A stretch of 64,000 nucleotides of DNA from an uncultured Clostridia bacterium. Its GTDB lineage: Bacteria > Bacillota > Clostridia > Christensenellales > CAG-314. The stretch spans positions 62,001 through 126,000 of the forward strand of contig CAKQEP010000001.1 in the NCBI GenBank assembly GCA_934230325.1. The letters are read 5' to 3'. The notes under the pieces are model-generated. The model saw nothing but the letters and a program-made list of their open reading frames with translations. It ran no database searches and was not told the DNA's origin. This document shows, piece by piece, positions 41,933 through 49,648 of this stretch. The translations under genes were made by a program, and so were the position numbers. Numbering within the stretch: position 1 is the first letter of the stretch; each line of letters opens with the position of its first letter.

Positions 41933-43059
41933 TTTTTGTCCTCTATCGATTTTTTTGTAAAAAGTTTTACTTCATTAAACAGTTTAACGATATCGTCCTT
42001 GTTTGGTTTATCGTCTTTAAGTTTGTTTATATAATAGTCGCAGGCGTCGTAAATAATGTCATAAATATCCAAAAAGGATATTATGCCGTTTAAAAAGTAG
42101 TCTACGGCAACTTCATCGGCGGCGCACACGACGCAAGGCATATTTTTGCCGACAGCGTAAGCGTCACGGCAAATCTGTATACCTTTGAGAAGGTCAGAAT
42201 CCGCAGGTAAAAAATCAAGCCTTTTTTCCACTGAAAAATCAAACGGCTTAACTGCGTCTAATACTCTTTCCGGATACGAAAGCGCGTAGGAAATCGGCAG
42301 TTTCATATCGGTATTTGCTATTTGAGCGATAACTGCGCCGTCCGTATACTCTACCATAGAATGAACGTAACTCTGCGGGTGTATCACAACTTGTACGTCG
42401 TCGGGCGTTTTGTCAAACAATATTGCCGCTTCTATTACTTCAAAGCCTTTGTTTATCAAAGTTGCGCTGTCAATAGTGATTTTTTTGCCCATATTCCAAC
42501 GAGGATGATTGAGCGCTTGTTTAGGCGTAACGTTTTTGAGTTGATTTTTGGTTTTTCCCCAAAAAGCCCCACCGCTTGCCGTAAGAATGAGTTTTTTGAC
42601 GTCTTTTCCGTTTGCGCCGCATTGAAAAAGCGCAGAATGTTCGCTATCTACGGGAATAATTTTGCCGCCGTATTGTTTTAAAGCGTCGGAAATCAATTCG
42701 CCGGCGCATACCAAAACTTCCTTATTTGCGAGCGCAACGGTTTTGCCCGATTTAATTGCATAAATAACGGCGTCGAGAGCGATTATTCCGCGAGTTGCCA
42801 CCACGACGGTATCGCAAAGGTCCACCGCTTGTTTAAGAACGGATTCACCGTAACAAAAACCGTCATTTTCTGCAATAGTATCGTCAACAAGTCCCGCAAA
42901 CGGCGTATTAAACTCATCTTTTTGACCTTTAAGCGTCGTTTTGTTTGCGTACGCTACCACTGCGGATAATTCAAATTTATCTTGATTTTGCCTTATTATG
43001 TCGAGTGTTTGCGTACCGACGCTACCCGTACTGCCTAAAACGGCGATTTTTTTTGTCAT
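41923..43059 (-). CDS. dxr: 1-deoxy-D-xylulose-5-phosphate reductoisomerase
   Basis: This enzyme converts DXP to MEP with NADPH. It has the NADPH-binding GSTGSVGTQTLD, the metal-binding PVDSEHSA, GKKITIDSATL and HPQSYVHSMVEY. The 378 residues are standard. GGGAGGG is upstream of the ATG. It is 14 bases from cdsA. Confidence 0.97.
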   Translation of the reverse strand: MTKKIAVLGSTGSVGTQTLDIIRQNQDKFELSAVVAYANKTTLKGQKDEFNTPFAGLVDDTIAENDGFCYGESVLKQAVDLCDTVVVATRGIIALDAVIYAIKSGKTVALANKEVLVCAGELISDALKQYGGKIIPVDSEHSALFQCGANGKDVKKLILTASGGAFWGKTKNQLKNVTPKQALNHPRWNMGKKITIDSATLINKGFEVIEAAILFDKTPDDVQVVIHPQSYVHSMVEYTDGAVIAQIANTDMKLPISYALSYPERVLDAVKPFDFSVEKRLDFLPADSDLLKGIQICRDAYAVGKNMPCVVCAADEVAVDYFLNGIISFLDIYDIIYDACDYYINKLKDDKPNKDDIVKLFNEVKLFTKKSIEDKKCC

Positions 43060-43073
43060 TGCCGCCCTCCCGC

Positions 43074-43973
43074 TTAAAGAATAAAGGCAAGGACCAACGC
43101 AACGAATACGGAGTTGAACATTACTCCGTCAAATCTATCCATTACGCCGCCGTGACTGCCCAAAAGCGACGAGTAATCCTTTATTTCGCAATAACGTTTA
43201 ACTACGCTCGCGATAAGGTCGCCCGCTTGCGTAAATATACTACCGAACAACCCCATAAGTATGTATACTATTACCTTTAGCCAACTTACTATAGCTAAAC
43301 CGCCGCCAAACAGCGCAAAAGGCGTTTCAAACAACAGATACACGATAAAGGCGCCGACGAGTCCGCCGAACAAACCGCCTACCGCACCGCTTACCGTCTT
43401 TTTTGGGCTGATATGCGACACCAACTTTCTTTTGCCAAACATCACGCCAAAAAAGTACGCAAACATATCGGTAAAACACGATATCAAAAACGCAAGGCAA
43501 AGGCAAACGGTGTTGTATGGCGTCAACTCGCCCGTCGTAGTGTCACGCGCTTTGTTGATATAAAACAATGCGGACATTATCAACGCCGGATAAACGAGCA
43601 AAAAGGCAAAATTGAAAATACTTGACGCAATATCTTCCTTTATGGAAAAAATTATTATTATGCAACCGACGATAAAAACGGCAAGCGTAAAAAACACGAC
43701 GCCGGTAAAGCCGAACGCAAAATAAAATATTCCGTAAGACATTGCGAATATCCAAATCAAAATGCCTATTTTGGTTGAAATTCTATCTCCCAAAGCATAA
43801 CGCACTTCCATTATGCTTATCGCAACGACTACGCACAAAAAATAAGAAGTAACCGCGCGGTCAAAATAATATCCCAACAATATCGCCGCAGCATAAACCA
43901 ACCCTATCGCAAAACCGATAAGAGTGCGGTTTGCCATTTTTGCGGCTTTGCCTTTTTCAAAAAACTCTACCAA
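43074..43973 (-). CDS. cdsA: Phosphatidate cytidylyltransferase
   Basis: This membrane enzyme makes CDP-diacylglycerol for phospholipid synthesis. It has about eight transmembrane segments and the C-terminal signature with KRYCEIKDYSSLLGSHGG and MDRFD. The TTG at 43973 has GAGGGTG upstream and overlaps uppS; an ATG at 43937 is the alternative, with a weaker SD sequence. It sits between uppS and dxr as usual. Confidence 0.93.
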   Translation of the reverse strand: MVEFFEKGKAAKMANRTLIGFAIGLVYAAAILLGYYFDRAVTSYFLCVVVAISIMEVRYALGDRISTKIGILIWIFAMSYGIFYFAFGFTGVVFFTLAVFIVGCIIIIFSIKEDIASSIFNFAFLLVYPALIMSALFYINKARDTTTGELTPYNTVCLCLAFLISCFTDMFAYFFGVMFGKRKLVSHISPKKTVSGAVGGLFGGLVGAFIVYLLFETPFALFGGGLAIVSWLKVIVYILMGLFGSIFTQAGDLIASVVKRYCEIKDYSSLLGSHGGVMDRFDGVMFNSVFVALVLAFIL

Positions 43974-44631
43974 ATTTTCTCACCCTCTGTTTGAATGCGT
44001 CGTAAGTAGCCGACAACTCTTCGACCGTCAAATCGGGCCAAAGCGTGTCCGAAAAAAATAATTCTGAATATGCGGACTGATACAACATAAAATTGCTCAA
44101 CCGCATCTGACCGCCCGTCCTGAATATTACGTCGGGATCGGGCAAATCGTTGTACATAGCGTTAGCCATGCTTTTTTGCGAAAAATCTCCCGTTTCCGCA
44201 ATTTTTTTTGCTGCGTTTAAAATTTCTGCCCTACCGCCGTAATTTAGACACAAATTAAGCAATAGTTTTTTGCCGTTTTTCGTGTCGCGTTTGCATTTGT
44301 CCATCGTCGCTAAAAAATCGGCGGACAGTCCCGTTTTTTCCCCGCTGAATACGACCTTAACGCCTCTTTTGACAAATTCTTCCGTATCGGACAAATATTG
44401 TTTGGCTATTTTAAAAAGACCGTTGACTTCCGTCAAAGAACGTCGCCAGTTTTCAGTGGAAAATACGTAAAGACTGACTGTGCCGATGTCGGGTTTGGAC
44501 AAGCAAAAATCGAGTACTGATTCTGCCTTTTTTACTCCGGCGCGATGGCCGTCAAGACGCGGCAATCCGCGCATTTTTGCCCATCTGCCGTTGCCGTCCA
44601 TAATAAACGCCCAATGCAAATTTTTTTTCAT
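43957..44631 (-). CDS. uppS: Undecaprenyl diphosphate synthase
   Basis: This cis-prenyltransferase builds the C55 carrier for cell-wall precursors from FPP and IPP. It has MDGNGRWAK, the RxG-type DGHRAGV segment, YVFSTENW, and the C-terminal DVIFRTGGQMRLSNF. I use the ATG at 44631, giving 224 residues; a TTG two codons upstream abuts the previous stop and is nearer the GAGG site. Confidence 0.95.
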   Translation of the reverse strand: MKKNLHWAFIMDGNGRWAKMRGLPRLDGHRAGVKKAESVLDFCLSKPDIGTVSLYVFSTENWRRSLTEVNGLFKIAKQYLSDTEEFVKRGVKVVFSGEKTGLSADFLATMDKCKRDTKNGKKLLLNLCLNYGGRAEILNAAKKIAETGDFSQKSMANAMYNDLPDPDVIFRTGGQMRLSNFMLYQSAYSELFFSDTLWPDLTVEELSATYDAFKQRVRKFGRVF

Positions 44632-44637
44632 ATACAA

Positions 44638-44829
44638 CTAAACCTCTATCAAAAAACTGCCGACAACCATAGTGATTTTGTCGGCATTATGTCTGACGGC
44701 AATCACAACTGCGCAATCACCCGACGTTTTTTTGTCTTTTGTGTAAAGGATATCGTATTTTATGCCTGAATTTTTGCAAATATCTTCGGCTTGCGCCAAA
44801 GGCAAACCTACAAGCATATCCAAAGCCAT
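44638..44829 (-). CDS. Small conserved-looking protein, PASTA-like sequence, function unknown
   Basis: This 63-residue open frame is between frr and uppS in the same direction, with TAATG overlap to frr and GGAGG 13 bases upstream. It begins MALDMLVGLPLAQAEDICKN, which resembles the start of a PASTA repeat (hydrophobic-G-x-x-x-x-x-A, then a helix), followed by two beta-rich stretches (CAVVIAVR, ITMVVGSFLIEV). There is no signal peptide or membrane segment. I do not recognise a characterised family. Tight packing in the operon suggests it is real. Confidence 0.65.
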   Translation of the reverse strand: MALDMLVGLPLAQAEDICKNSGIKYDILYTKDKKTSGDCAVVIAVRHNADKITMVVGSFLIEV

Positions 44830-45404
44830 TATACGGACATAACCTCCGTTTCTTTCGCTTTTGCGGCAACGTCTATATCTTCTATCGCTTTGGCTACAAT
44901 TTTGTCTACTTCCTTTTCAAAGTCGGCTACGCTGTCTTCGGAAACAAGTTTGTCCGATTTAACCTTTTTTAAAGCGTCCATTGCGTCCCTACGAGAGTTT
45001 CTAACCGCAACTTTTGCTTCTTCGGCTGATTTTTTGACGGTTTTGACCGTTTCTTTACGCCTTTCTTCCGTCAACTCGGGAAAAACAAGCCTGATTATTG
45101 TGCCGTCGTTGGCGGGCGTGACGCCGATATTTGCCGCCAAAATAGCCTTTTCTATCTTGCCGAGCATGCTTTTGTCCCACGGCGCAATCGTTATCATACG
45201 CGCTTCCGGCACGCTGATGTTGGACGTTTGAGAAACAGGCGTATTAGTGCCGTAAAAATCAACAAATACTTTGTCGAGAAGTTTGGGATTTGCTCTGCCT
45301 ACTTTCAACAACGAAAAGTCGTTTTTCATGAAAGTGATGGTTTTTTCTATCTTTTCTTCTAAAAATAAAAAGATTTCTTCTACTTGAGGTATTTGATAAT
45401 CCAT
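44829..45404 (-). CDS. frr: Ribosome recycling factor
   Basis: This factor splits post-termination ribosomes with EF-G. The 191 residues include KVGRANPKLLDKVFVDFYG and the C-terminal KKVKSDKLVSEDSVADFEKEV-type helix. It has an AAGGAG SD sequence and follows pyrH. The protein is slightly longer than usual because of a short N-terminal extension and a short tail. Confidence 0.96.
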   Translation of the reverse strand: MDYQIPQVEEIFLFLEEKIEKTITFMKNDFSLLKVGRANPKLLDKVFVDFYGTNTPVSQTSNISVPEARMITIAPWDKSMLGKIEKAILAANIGVTPANDGTIIRLVFPELTEERRKETVKTVKKSAEEAKVAVRNSRRDAMDALKKVKSDKLVSEDSVADFEKEVDKIVAKAIEDIDVAAKAKETEVMSV

Positions 45405-45418
45405 AATAAATTCTCCTT

Positions 45419-46120
45419 TTAGTTTATTATAGTGCCTATATTTTTGCCGTTTACCGCGTCAACGATAGCGTTTGGTTTGCGCCCGTCAAACACAAGTATA
45501 GGAATTTTGTTTTCCCTACACATAGATATAGCGGTGATGTCCATTGCTTTAAGATCGCGATTTATGACTTCCATATAGGATAAACTATCGATTTTTTTGG
45601 CTTTAGAGTCTTTTTTGGGATCTGCGTCGTACACTCCGTCGATATTTTTTGCGCACAGCAACACTTCCGCATTTATTTCAGCCGCTCGCAAAGCCGCCGC
45701 CGTATCGGTAGAAAAATAAGGATTGCCCGTGCCGCAAGCAAAAATAACTACTCTGCCTGCGTCGAGATGGGACAACGCTTTACGCAAAATATACGGCTCG
45801 GCAACGCGCGTAATAGTCAAAGAAGTCTGCACGCGCGTGGGTACGTCTTTCTGCTCCAAAGCGTCTTGCAAAGCAAGAGCGTTTATCACGGTAGCAAGCA
45901 TTCCCATGTGGTCTGCCGTTGACCTTTCCATATTTGTGCCTTGTCTGCCACGCCAAAAATTGCCGCCGCCTATAACAAGTCCGATTTGCACGCCCTGACT
46001 CCACAATTGTTTTATTTGTGTAACGAGCAAATCAATATTTTTTTCGGACAGTCCAAAACTACTTTCGTCGGCAAGCGCTTCTCCGCTGATTTTTATAAGT
46101 ATTCTTTTATACTTTTGCAT
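45419..46120 (-). CDS. pyrH: Uridylate kinase
   Basis: This hexameric amino-acid-kinase-fold enzyme phosphorylates UMP. It has KRILIKISGEAL, GLVIGGGNFWRGRQG, GTGNPYFSTDTAAALRA and VYDADPKKD. The 233-residue length is normal. An AAAGGTGAG SD sequence precedes the ATG. The order rpsB-tsf-pyrH-frr is nearly universal. Confidence 0.97.
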   Translation of the reverse strand: MQKYKRILIKISGEALADESSFGLSEKNIDLLVTQIKQLWSQGVQIGLVIGGGNFWRGRQGTNMERSTADHMGMLATVINALALQDALEQKDVPTRVQTSLTITRVAEPYILRKALSHLDAGRVVIFACGTGNPYFSTDTAAALRAAEINAEVLLCAKNIDGVYDADPKKDSKAKKIDSLSYMEVINRDLKAMDITAISMCRENKIPILVFDGRKPNAIVDAVNGKNIGTIIN

Positions 46121-46134
46121 TGACTCACCTTTAT

Positions 46135-46180
46135 AAAAAACGGGAACAATCCCCCGCCAAAAAGCGCAGACTGCCCCCGT
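46135..46180 (-). terminator. Possible terminator or processing hairpin after tsf
   Basis: G/C-rich inverted repeats (ACGGG / CCCGT enclosing GGGA-ACAA-TCCC) on the minus strand are followed by six T residues, between tsf and pyrH. The pairings compete and the stems are short, so this may only attenuate transcription into pyrH. Confidence 0.4.
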
Positions 46181-46191
46181 CTATTTTTTTG

Positions 46192-46860
46192 TTATTTGCT
46201 GATTTGCTCCATTTGAGAAGCGATTTCGTCCACAAAGTTGTCTTTGCGTTTTTCCAAACCTTCGCCCATCTCAAATCTTACAAAACGACGCACAGTGATT
46301 TTTTCACCGATTGCGGCAACGGCTTGCGTGATAAGTTGAGCAACGGTAATAGAAGGATCTTTGACGTAATCTTGCTCCAACAAGCAAACGTCCTTGTAAT
46401 ACTTGTTAAGTCTGCCTTCTACCATCTTTTCGATGACGTTGGCAGGCTTAGAACTGTTTTCGTTTTTAGCCTGAGCGATAAGAATTTCTCTCTCGGAGGC
46501 GATTTTTGCGGGGTCTACGTCCTCTTTGGAAACAACTTCCGGCTTAGCGGCTGCAATTTGCATCGTCAAGTCGTGCACAAGCGCCTTAAATTGATCGCTA
46601 CGAGCAACAAAGTCGGTTTCGCAGTTTACTTCGATAAGAACGCCTATTTTGCCGCCCATGTGGATATAACTGTCTACTACGCCTTCCGCTGCGATACGGT
46701 CGGATTTTTTGGCTGCGGACGCCATACCCTTTTCTCTAAGGTATTTGACCGCTTCTTCAAAGTTGCCGTCAACGGCTACGAGAGCCTTTTTGCAATCCAT
46801 CATGCCTACGCCGGTTTTTTCGCGCAGTTTCATTACGTCAGCATTACTAAAATTTGCCAT
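46192..46860 (-). CDS. tsf: Elongation factor Ts
   Basis: This is the nucleotide exchange factor for EF-Tu. The N-terminal UBA-like domain shows LREKTGVGMMDCKKAL, followed by the core with VEVNCETDFVAR-type sequence. The 222 residues make it the short form, lacking part of the second core subdomain found in E. coli, as in many Firmicutes. It is 18 bases from rpsB with an AAGGAG SD sequence. Confidence 0.96.
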   Translation of the reverse strand: MANFSNADVMKLREKTGVGMMDCKKALVAVDGNFEEAVKYLREKGMASAAKKSDRIAAEGVVDSYIHMGGKIGVLIEVNCETDFVARSDQFKALVHDLTMQIAAAKPEVVSKEDVDPAKIASEREILIAQAKNENSSKPANVIEKMVEGRLNKYYKDVCLLEQDYVKDPSITVAQLITQAVAAIGEKITVRRFVRFEMGEGLEKRKDNFVDEIASQMEQISK

Positions 46861-46877
46861 AATATATCTCCTTTTTG

Positions 46878-47798
46878 TTACTCGGCAGGTTTGACTTCTT
46901 CTGCTTTTTCCGCTTGCTCTACCTGTTGCGCCTGCTCGGCTTTAATGCCGGCATCTTCTTTTTTGATTTCTTCTATTTTTCTGTCTTCGAGATTTTCAAA
47001 GAATTTTTTGCGTTTGCTTTTAAAGTCGGGCTTTGCTTTTTCTTCCGCTGCGGCGGCTTCTGCCTCGAGGTTTGCGGCTTCTGCAAGCACTTCTTCCGTA
47101 TTGATGCTCAAAACAACGCCTTCTTTTGCTTCGATAACGGCGTTTGCAATGATTGCCGCCATGATTTTGACAGAACCGATAGCGTCATCATTACCGGGAA
47201 TAACATAGTCGATTTCGTCAGGATCACAGTTTGTGTCGACGGTAGCAACGATGGGAATACCCATTTTGCGCGCTTCCGCAACGGCTATAGCCTCTTTTTT
47301 GGGATCAACGACAAACATAACGCCGGGCATACCGCGCATATCTTTGATGCCGCCGAGATTAAGTTCCAACTTATCTCTCTCTGCCTTTAAGCCTGCAACT
47401 TCCTTTTTGGGAAGAAGGTCAAACTCACCCATTTTTTCCATTTGATTGATTTTGTTGAGTCTTTCGATACGACTGCGAATCGTTTTAAAGTTGGTGAGAG
47501 TACCGCCCAACCAACGATTGTTGACGTAAAACATTCCGCAACGCTCCGCTTCCTGCTTGATGGCGGCTTGAGCCTGCTTTTTTGTGCCGACAAACAAAAC
47601 GGATTTGCCGTCCGCTACCACTCCGCGCACAAAATTGTACGCTTCCTCTGCGAGTACAACCGTTTGCTGCAAATCGATGATATGAATATCGTTGCGAGCG
47701 GAATAGATGTACTTTTTCATTTTGGGATTCCATCTTCTCGTTTGGTGACCAAAGTGAACGCCTGCTTCGAGAAGTTGTTTCATAGAAACCACTGCCAT
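46878..47798 (-). CDS. rpsB: 30S ribosomal protein S2
   Basis: This small-subunit protein assembles late on the 30S. MKQLLEAGVHFGHQTRRWNP, NRWLGGTLTNFKTI and DTNCDPD are diagnostic. At 306 residues it carries an extra C-terminal tail of about 55-60 residues, rich in Glu, Ala, Lys and Gln, beyond the usual end near residue 245. It has an AAAGGAG SD sequence and a structured leader and promoter upstream. Confidence 0.97.
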   Translation of the reverse strand: MAVVSMKQLLEAGVHFGHQTRRWNPKMKKYIYSARNDIHIIDLQQTVVLAEEAYNFVRGVVADGKSVLFVGTKKQAQAAIKQEAERCGMFYVNNRWLGGTLTNFKTIRSRIERLNKINQMEKMGEFDLLPKKEVAGLKAERDKLELNLGGIKDMRGMPGVMFVVDPKKEAIAVAEARKMGIPIVATVDTNCDPDEIDYVIPGNDDAIGSVKIMAAIIANAVIEAKEGVVLSINTEEVLAEAANLEAEAAAAEEKAKPDFKSKRKKFFENLEDRKIEEIKKEDAGIKAEQAQQVEQAEKAEEVKPAE

Positions 47799-47874
47799 AA
47801 TAGATACACTCCTTTAAAATAAAATTGTTTTTATTCCTCCTTGCGTCGTCTTTGCTTTGGCTTTTTCCGCTTTT

Positions 47875-47921
47875 AAACGGCACAACCGCCAAATAGAGCG
47901 CAAGTGCGTAATAAACCGTTT
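47875..47921 (-). promoter_or_regulatory. Structured leader of rpsB mRNA
   Basis: The minus strand has AAACGG pairing with CCGTTT across 35 bases that contain two inner hairpins (ACGCA/TGCGC and GGC/GCC). This three-stem fold begins a few bases after the predicted transcript start, about 75 bases before the rpsB ATG. Autoregulatory leaders on rpsB are known in other bacteria; a match to a described one is not shown. Confidence 0.45.
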
Positions 47922-47924
47922 GTG

Positions 47925-47953
47925 ATTATACCATATATAAAAATCTTTTGCAA
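47925..47953 (-). promoter_or_regulatory. Sigma-A promoter of rpsB-tsf-pyrH-frr
   Basis: The minus strand has TTGCAA (47948-47953), a 17-base spacer ending TGG, and TATAAT (47925-47930). Confidence 0.8.
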
Positions 47954-48017
47954 TTGTTTAAAAGGGTATTTCGGTATTTTTTTAATAAAAAAACGTAATA
48001 AACCTTTTCGATTAAGC

Positions 48018-48053
48018 AAAAGTCGGGGAGCAATCTCGTTGTCCCCGACTTTT
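48018..48053 (-). terminator. Terminator after the DUF1292 gene
   Basis: There is a 12-bp perfect stem (AAAAGTCGGGGA / TCCCCGACTTTT) with a 12-base loop, nine bases after the stop. The T run is four bases on the minus strand and six on the plus strand. Confidence 0.85.
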
Positions 48054-48062
48054 TTGGCTTGT

Positions 48063-48530
48063 TTAGTGTTTGCAATCCTCGCAACCGCATTCGCATTTAG
48101 GTTGCTGCTCGGGGCATTGTTCGCAATCGCACTCCCCTTCTTCCTTGCAACACGTGTCGCACTCGTCGGTCTTGTCGCAACCGCAATGCCCGTCGCAACT
48201 ATATACGTCGCAACAATCGCATTCGTCACATTCTTCTTGAAAACGACGGCAATATTCGTCGTAAACTTCATTCAACAAGTCTTCGTTTTCCAAAGGATTA
48301 AGACTGGCGTCGCCGTCCTCTTGGGAAACTAATTCATAAATGAGCAACTCGTCTTGCGCAATACCGTCCATTTCCTCCGTAGGACTGATACAAAGGTATC
48401 TTTTCCCTTTAAACTCAAAGTTATCCTCATATTTAAAGGTACGTTCCGTACCGTCATCCATCGTAAGAACGATAAATTCATCGGGGGCGCATTGTTCTTG
48501 CATGTTTTCAGTTTCTTTTTGATTACTCAT
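48063..48530 (-). CDS. DUF1292 (YrzB-like) protein with cysteine-rich C-terminal tail
   Basis: This 155-residue protein has an N-terminal DUF1292 domain (about residues 15-75: FIVLTMDDGTERTFKYED, then KRYLCIS and ELLIYELVS). The usual protein ends soon after that. Here a tail of about 57 residues follows with roughly 17 cysteines in CxC, CxxC and CC patterns and many Asp and Glu, ending CECGCEDCKH. The tail resembles a metallothionein or zinc-cluster domain; metal binding is inferred. The start at 48530 has GGAGG. ruvX lies upstream, as in the yrrK-yrzB pair of Bacillus. Confidence 0.85.
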   Translation of the reverse strand: MSNQKETENMQEQCAPDEFIVLTMDDGTERTFKYEDNFEFKGKRYLCISPTEEMDGIAQDELLIYELVSQEDGDASLNPLENEDLLNEVYDEYCRRFQEECDECDCCDVYSCDGHCGCDKTDECDTCCKEEGECDCEQCPEQQPKCECGCEDCKH

Positions 48531-48579
48531 TGCGTAAACCTCCAAAAAAATATTAAGCCAAATCGGCTTGAGTTGTCTG

Positions 48580-48996
48580 TTATCTGACGTGATAATCGAG
48601 ATAGTTTTGCAAAATAATTGTTGCCGCTACCTTGTCTATGACCTGCTTTCTGTTTTCGCGGCGCATACCGCCTTCGATAAGCACTTTTTCCGCAGAAACG
48701 GTGGTAAACCTTTCGTCGGCAAACTTTATCGGTACGTCGGTATATTGTTTTAAAACTTCGATAAATTCACGCGTTTTTTTAGTCTGCTCGTTTTCTCCCG
48801 AACTAAGACTCATAGGCAAACCGCTGACGATAAGTTCTACGTCCGATTTAGATACGATATCAACTATATGCGCTATATCGCTTTTTAAGTCGGAACGAAA
48901 CAGCGTTTCGTAAGGATTTGCAATCATTTTAAGCGGGTCGGACAGCGCAATACCTATACGTCTGTCGCCAACGTCCAAAGCAAGTATTCTTCCCAT
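48580..48996 (-). CDS. ruvX: Holliday junction resolvase-like protein RuvX/YqgF
   Basis: This RNase H-fold protein is implicated in pre-16S rRNA processing or recombination. It begins MGRILALDVGDRRIGIALSD and has GLPMSLSS and FADERFTT, which carry the acidic metal ligands. The 138 residues are standard. The ATG has no SD sequence. Its usual partner alaS is not adjacent, so the alaS-yrzL-yrrK cluster is split here. Confidence 0.94.
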   Translation of the reverse strand: MGRILALDVGDRRIGIALSDPLKMIANPYETLFRSDLKSDIAHIVDIVSKSDVELIVSGLPMSLSSGENEQTKKTREFIEVLKQYTDVPIKFADERFTTVSAEKVLIEGGMRRENRKQVIDKVAATIILQNYLDYHVR

Positions 48997-49041
48997 AAAA
49001 TTATAATACCATAACTACGCAAAAAAACAAATCGATTTTAC

Positions 49042-49071
49042 AAAAAAAAGAGAAAGAAAATTTCTTTCTCT
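49042..49071 (-). terminator. Terminator after the 43-residue protein gene
   Basis: The minus strand has AGAGAAAGAAA pairing with TTTCTTTCTCT, effectively an 8-9-bp stem, followed by eight T residues. It ends the cysteine desulfurase-iscU-small gene unit. Confidence 0.8.
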
Positions 49072-49081
49072 CCTTTTTAGG

Positions 49082-49213
49082 TCAGTTTGTTTGCTTTTTA
49101 AGCATGTTTTTGCCCTTCTCCAAGAGTTGTTTGGCTTTAGGACAACACTCCACAAGCATTATCCCGCCGACTACGCCGAGAGAAGCGGCAATTACAAATT
49201 GCGCTATCTTCAT
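49082..49213 (-). CDS. Small membrane protein of 43 residues, function unknown
   Basis: A short open frame begins MKIAQFVIAASLGVVGGIML, with GGGAGGT five bases upstream, and stops directly before a strong terminator. Residues 5-20 form one membrane helix, followed by VECCPKAK with adjacent cysteines and a lysine-rich end. It lies 61 bases after iscU. A perfect sigma-G -10 sequence lies just upstream. I do not recognise the family. SD, terminator and composition make a real gene likely. Confidence 0.7.
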   Translation of the reverse strand: MKIAQFVIAASLGVVGGIMLVECCPKAKQLLEKGKNMLKKQTN

Positions 49214-49230
49214 AAACTACCTCCCTTTGG

Positions 49231-49261
49231 TAGTATGAGTAGTTTAATTCGGTTTTAAGCA
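49231..49261 (-). promoter_or_regulatory. Possible sigma-G promoter of the 43-residue protein gene
   Basis: The minus strand has TGCTTA (49256-49261), an 18-base spacer and CATACTA (49231-49237). The -10 matches the sigma-G consensus exactly; the -35 matches four of six. A transcript would start near the SD sequence, giving a very short leader. Confidence 0.4.
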
Positions 49262-49273
49262 TAAAAGAGAAAA

Positions 49274-49648
49274 TTATTTGGTTTGTTGTTTTTCTTTATA
49301 ATTGTCTATCGCCTTTTTGATGGCTTCTTCTGCAAGGACAGAACAGTGAAGTTTTTGCGGCGGCAAACCTTCCAACTCCTCCACTACTTGCGCGTTGGTG
49401 ATTTTTAAGGCTTCGTCCACCGTTTTGCCTATTATCATATCCGTTGCCGTACTGCTCGTTGCTATTGCCGCAGTACAACCGAAAGTCTGAAACTTTGCGT
49501 CGACGATAACGTTATCTTTTATTTTTAAGGTTATCTTCATGATATCGCCGCAGGTGGGATTGCCGACAACGCCTTCGCCGTCGGGATTTTCTATCACGCC
49601 TACGTTGTGAGGATTTGCAAATACTTTTAAAACTTTCTCGTTATACAT
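49274..49648 (-). CDS. iscU: Fe-S cluster scaffold protein, IscU/NifU-like
   Basis: This scaffold receives sulfur from the cysteine desulfurase and passes on Fe-S clusters. The 124-residue protein has the three ligand cysteines Cys33 (NPTCGD), Cys58 (FGCTAA) and Cys102 (LHCSVLAE), with Asp35 that tunes cluster release. The ATG at 49648 has GGAG nine bases upstream and lies within the last codons of the fusion gene, so translation is coupled to it. Confidence 0.94.
   Translation of the reverse strand: MYNEKVLKVFANPHNVGVIENPDGEGVVGNPTCGDIMKITLKIKDNVIVDAKFQTFGCTAAIATSSTATDMIIGKTVDEALKITNAQVVEELEGLPPQKLHCSVLAEEAIKKAIDNYKEKQQTK

Noticed and set aside
46120..47208. Plus-strand open frame of 362 codons opposite tsf and rpsB
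   Set aside because: Antisense to two certain genes, with Phe/Ser/Cys-rich composition and no recognisable domain.
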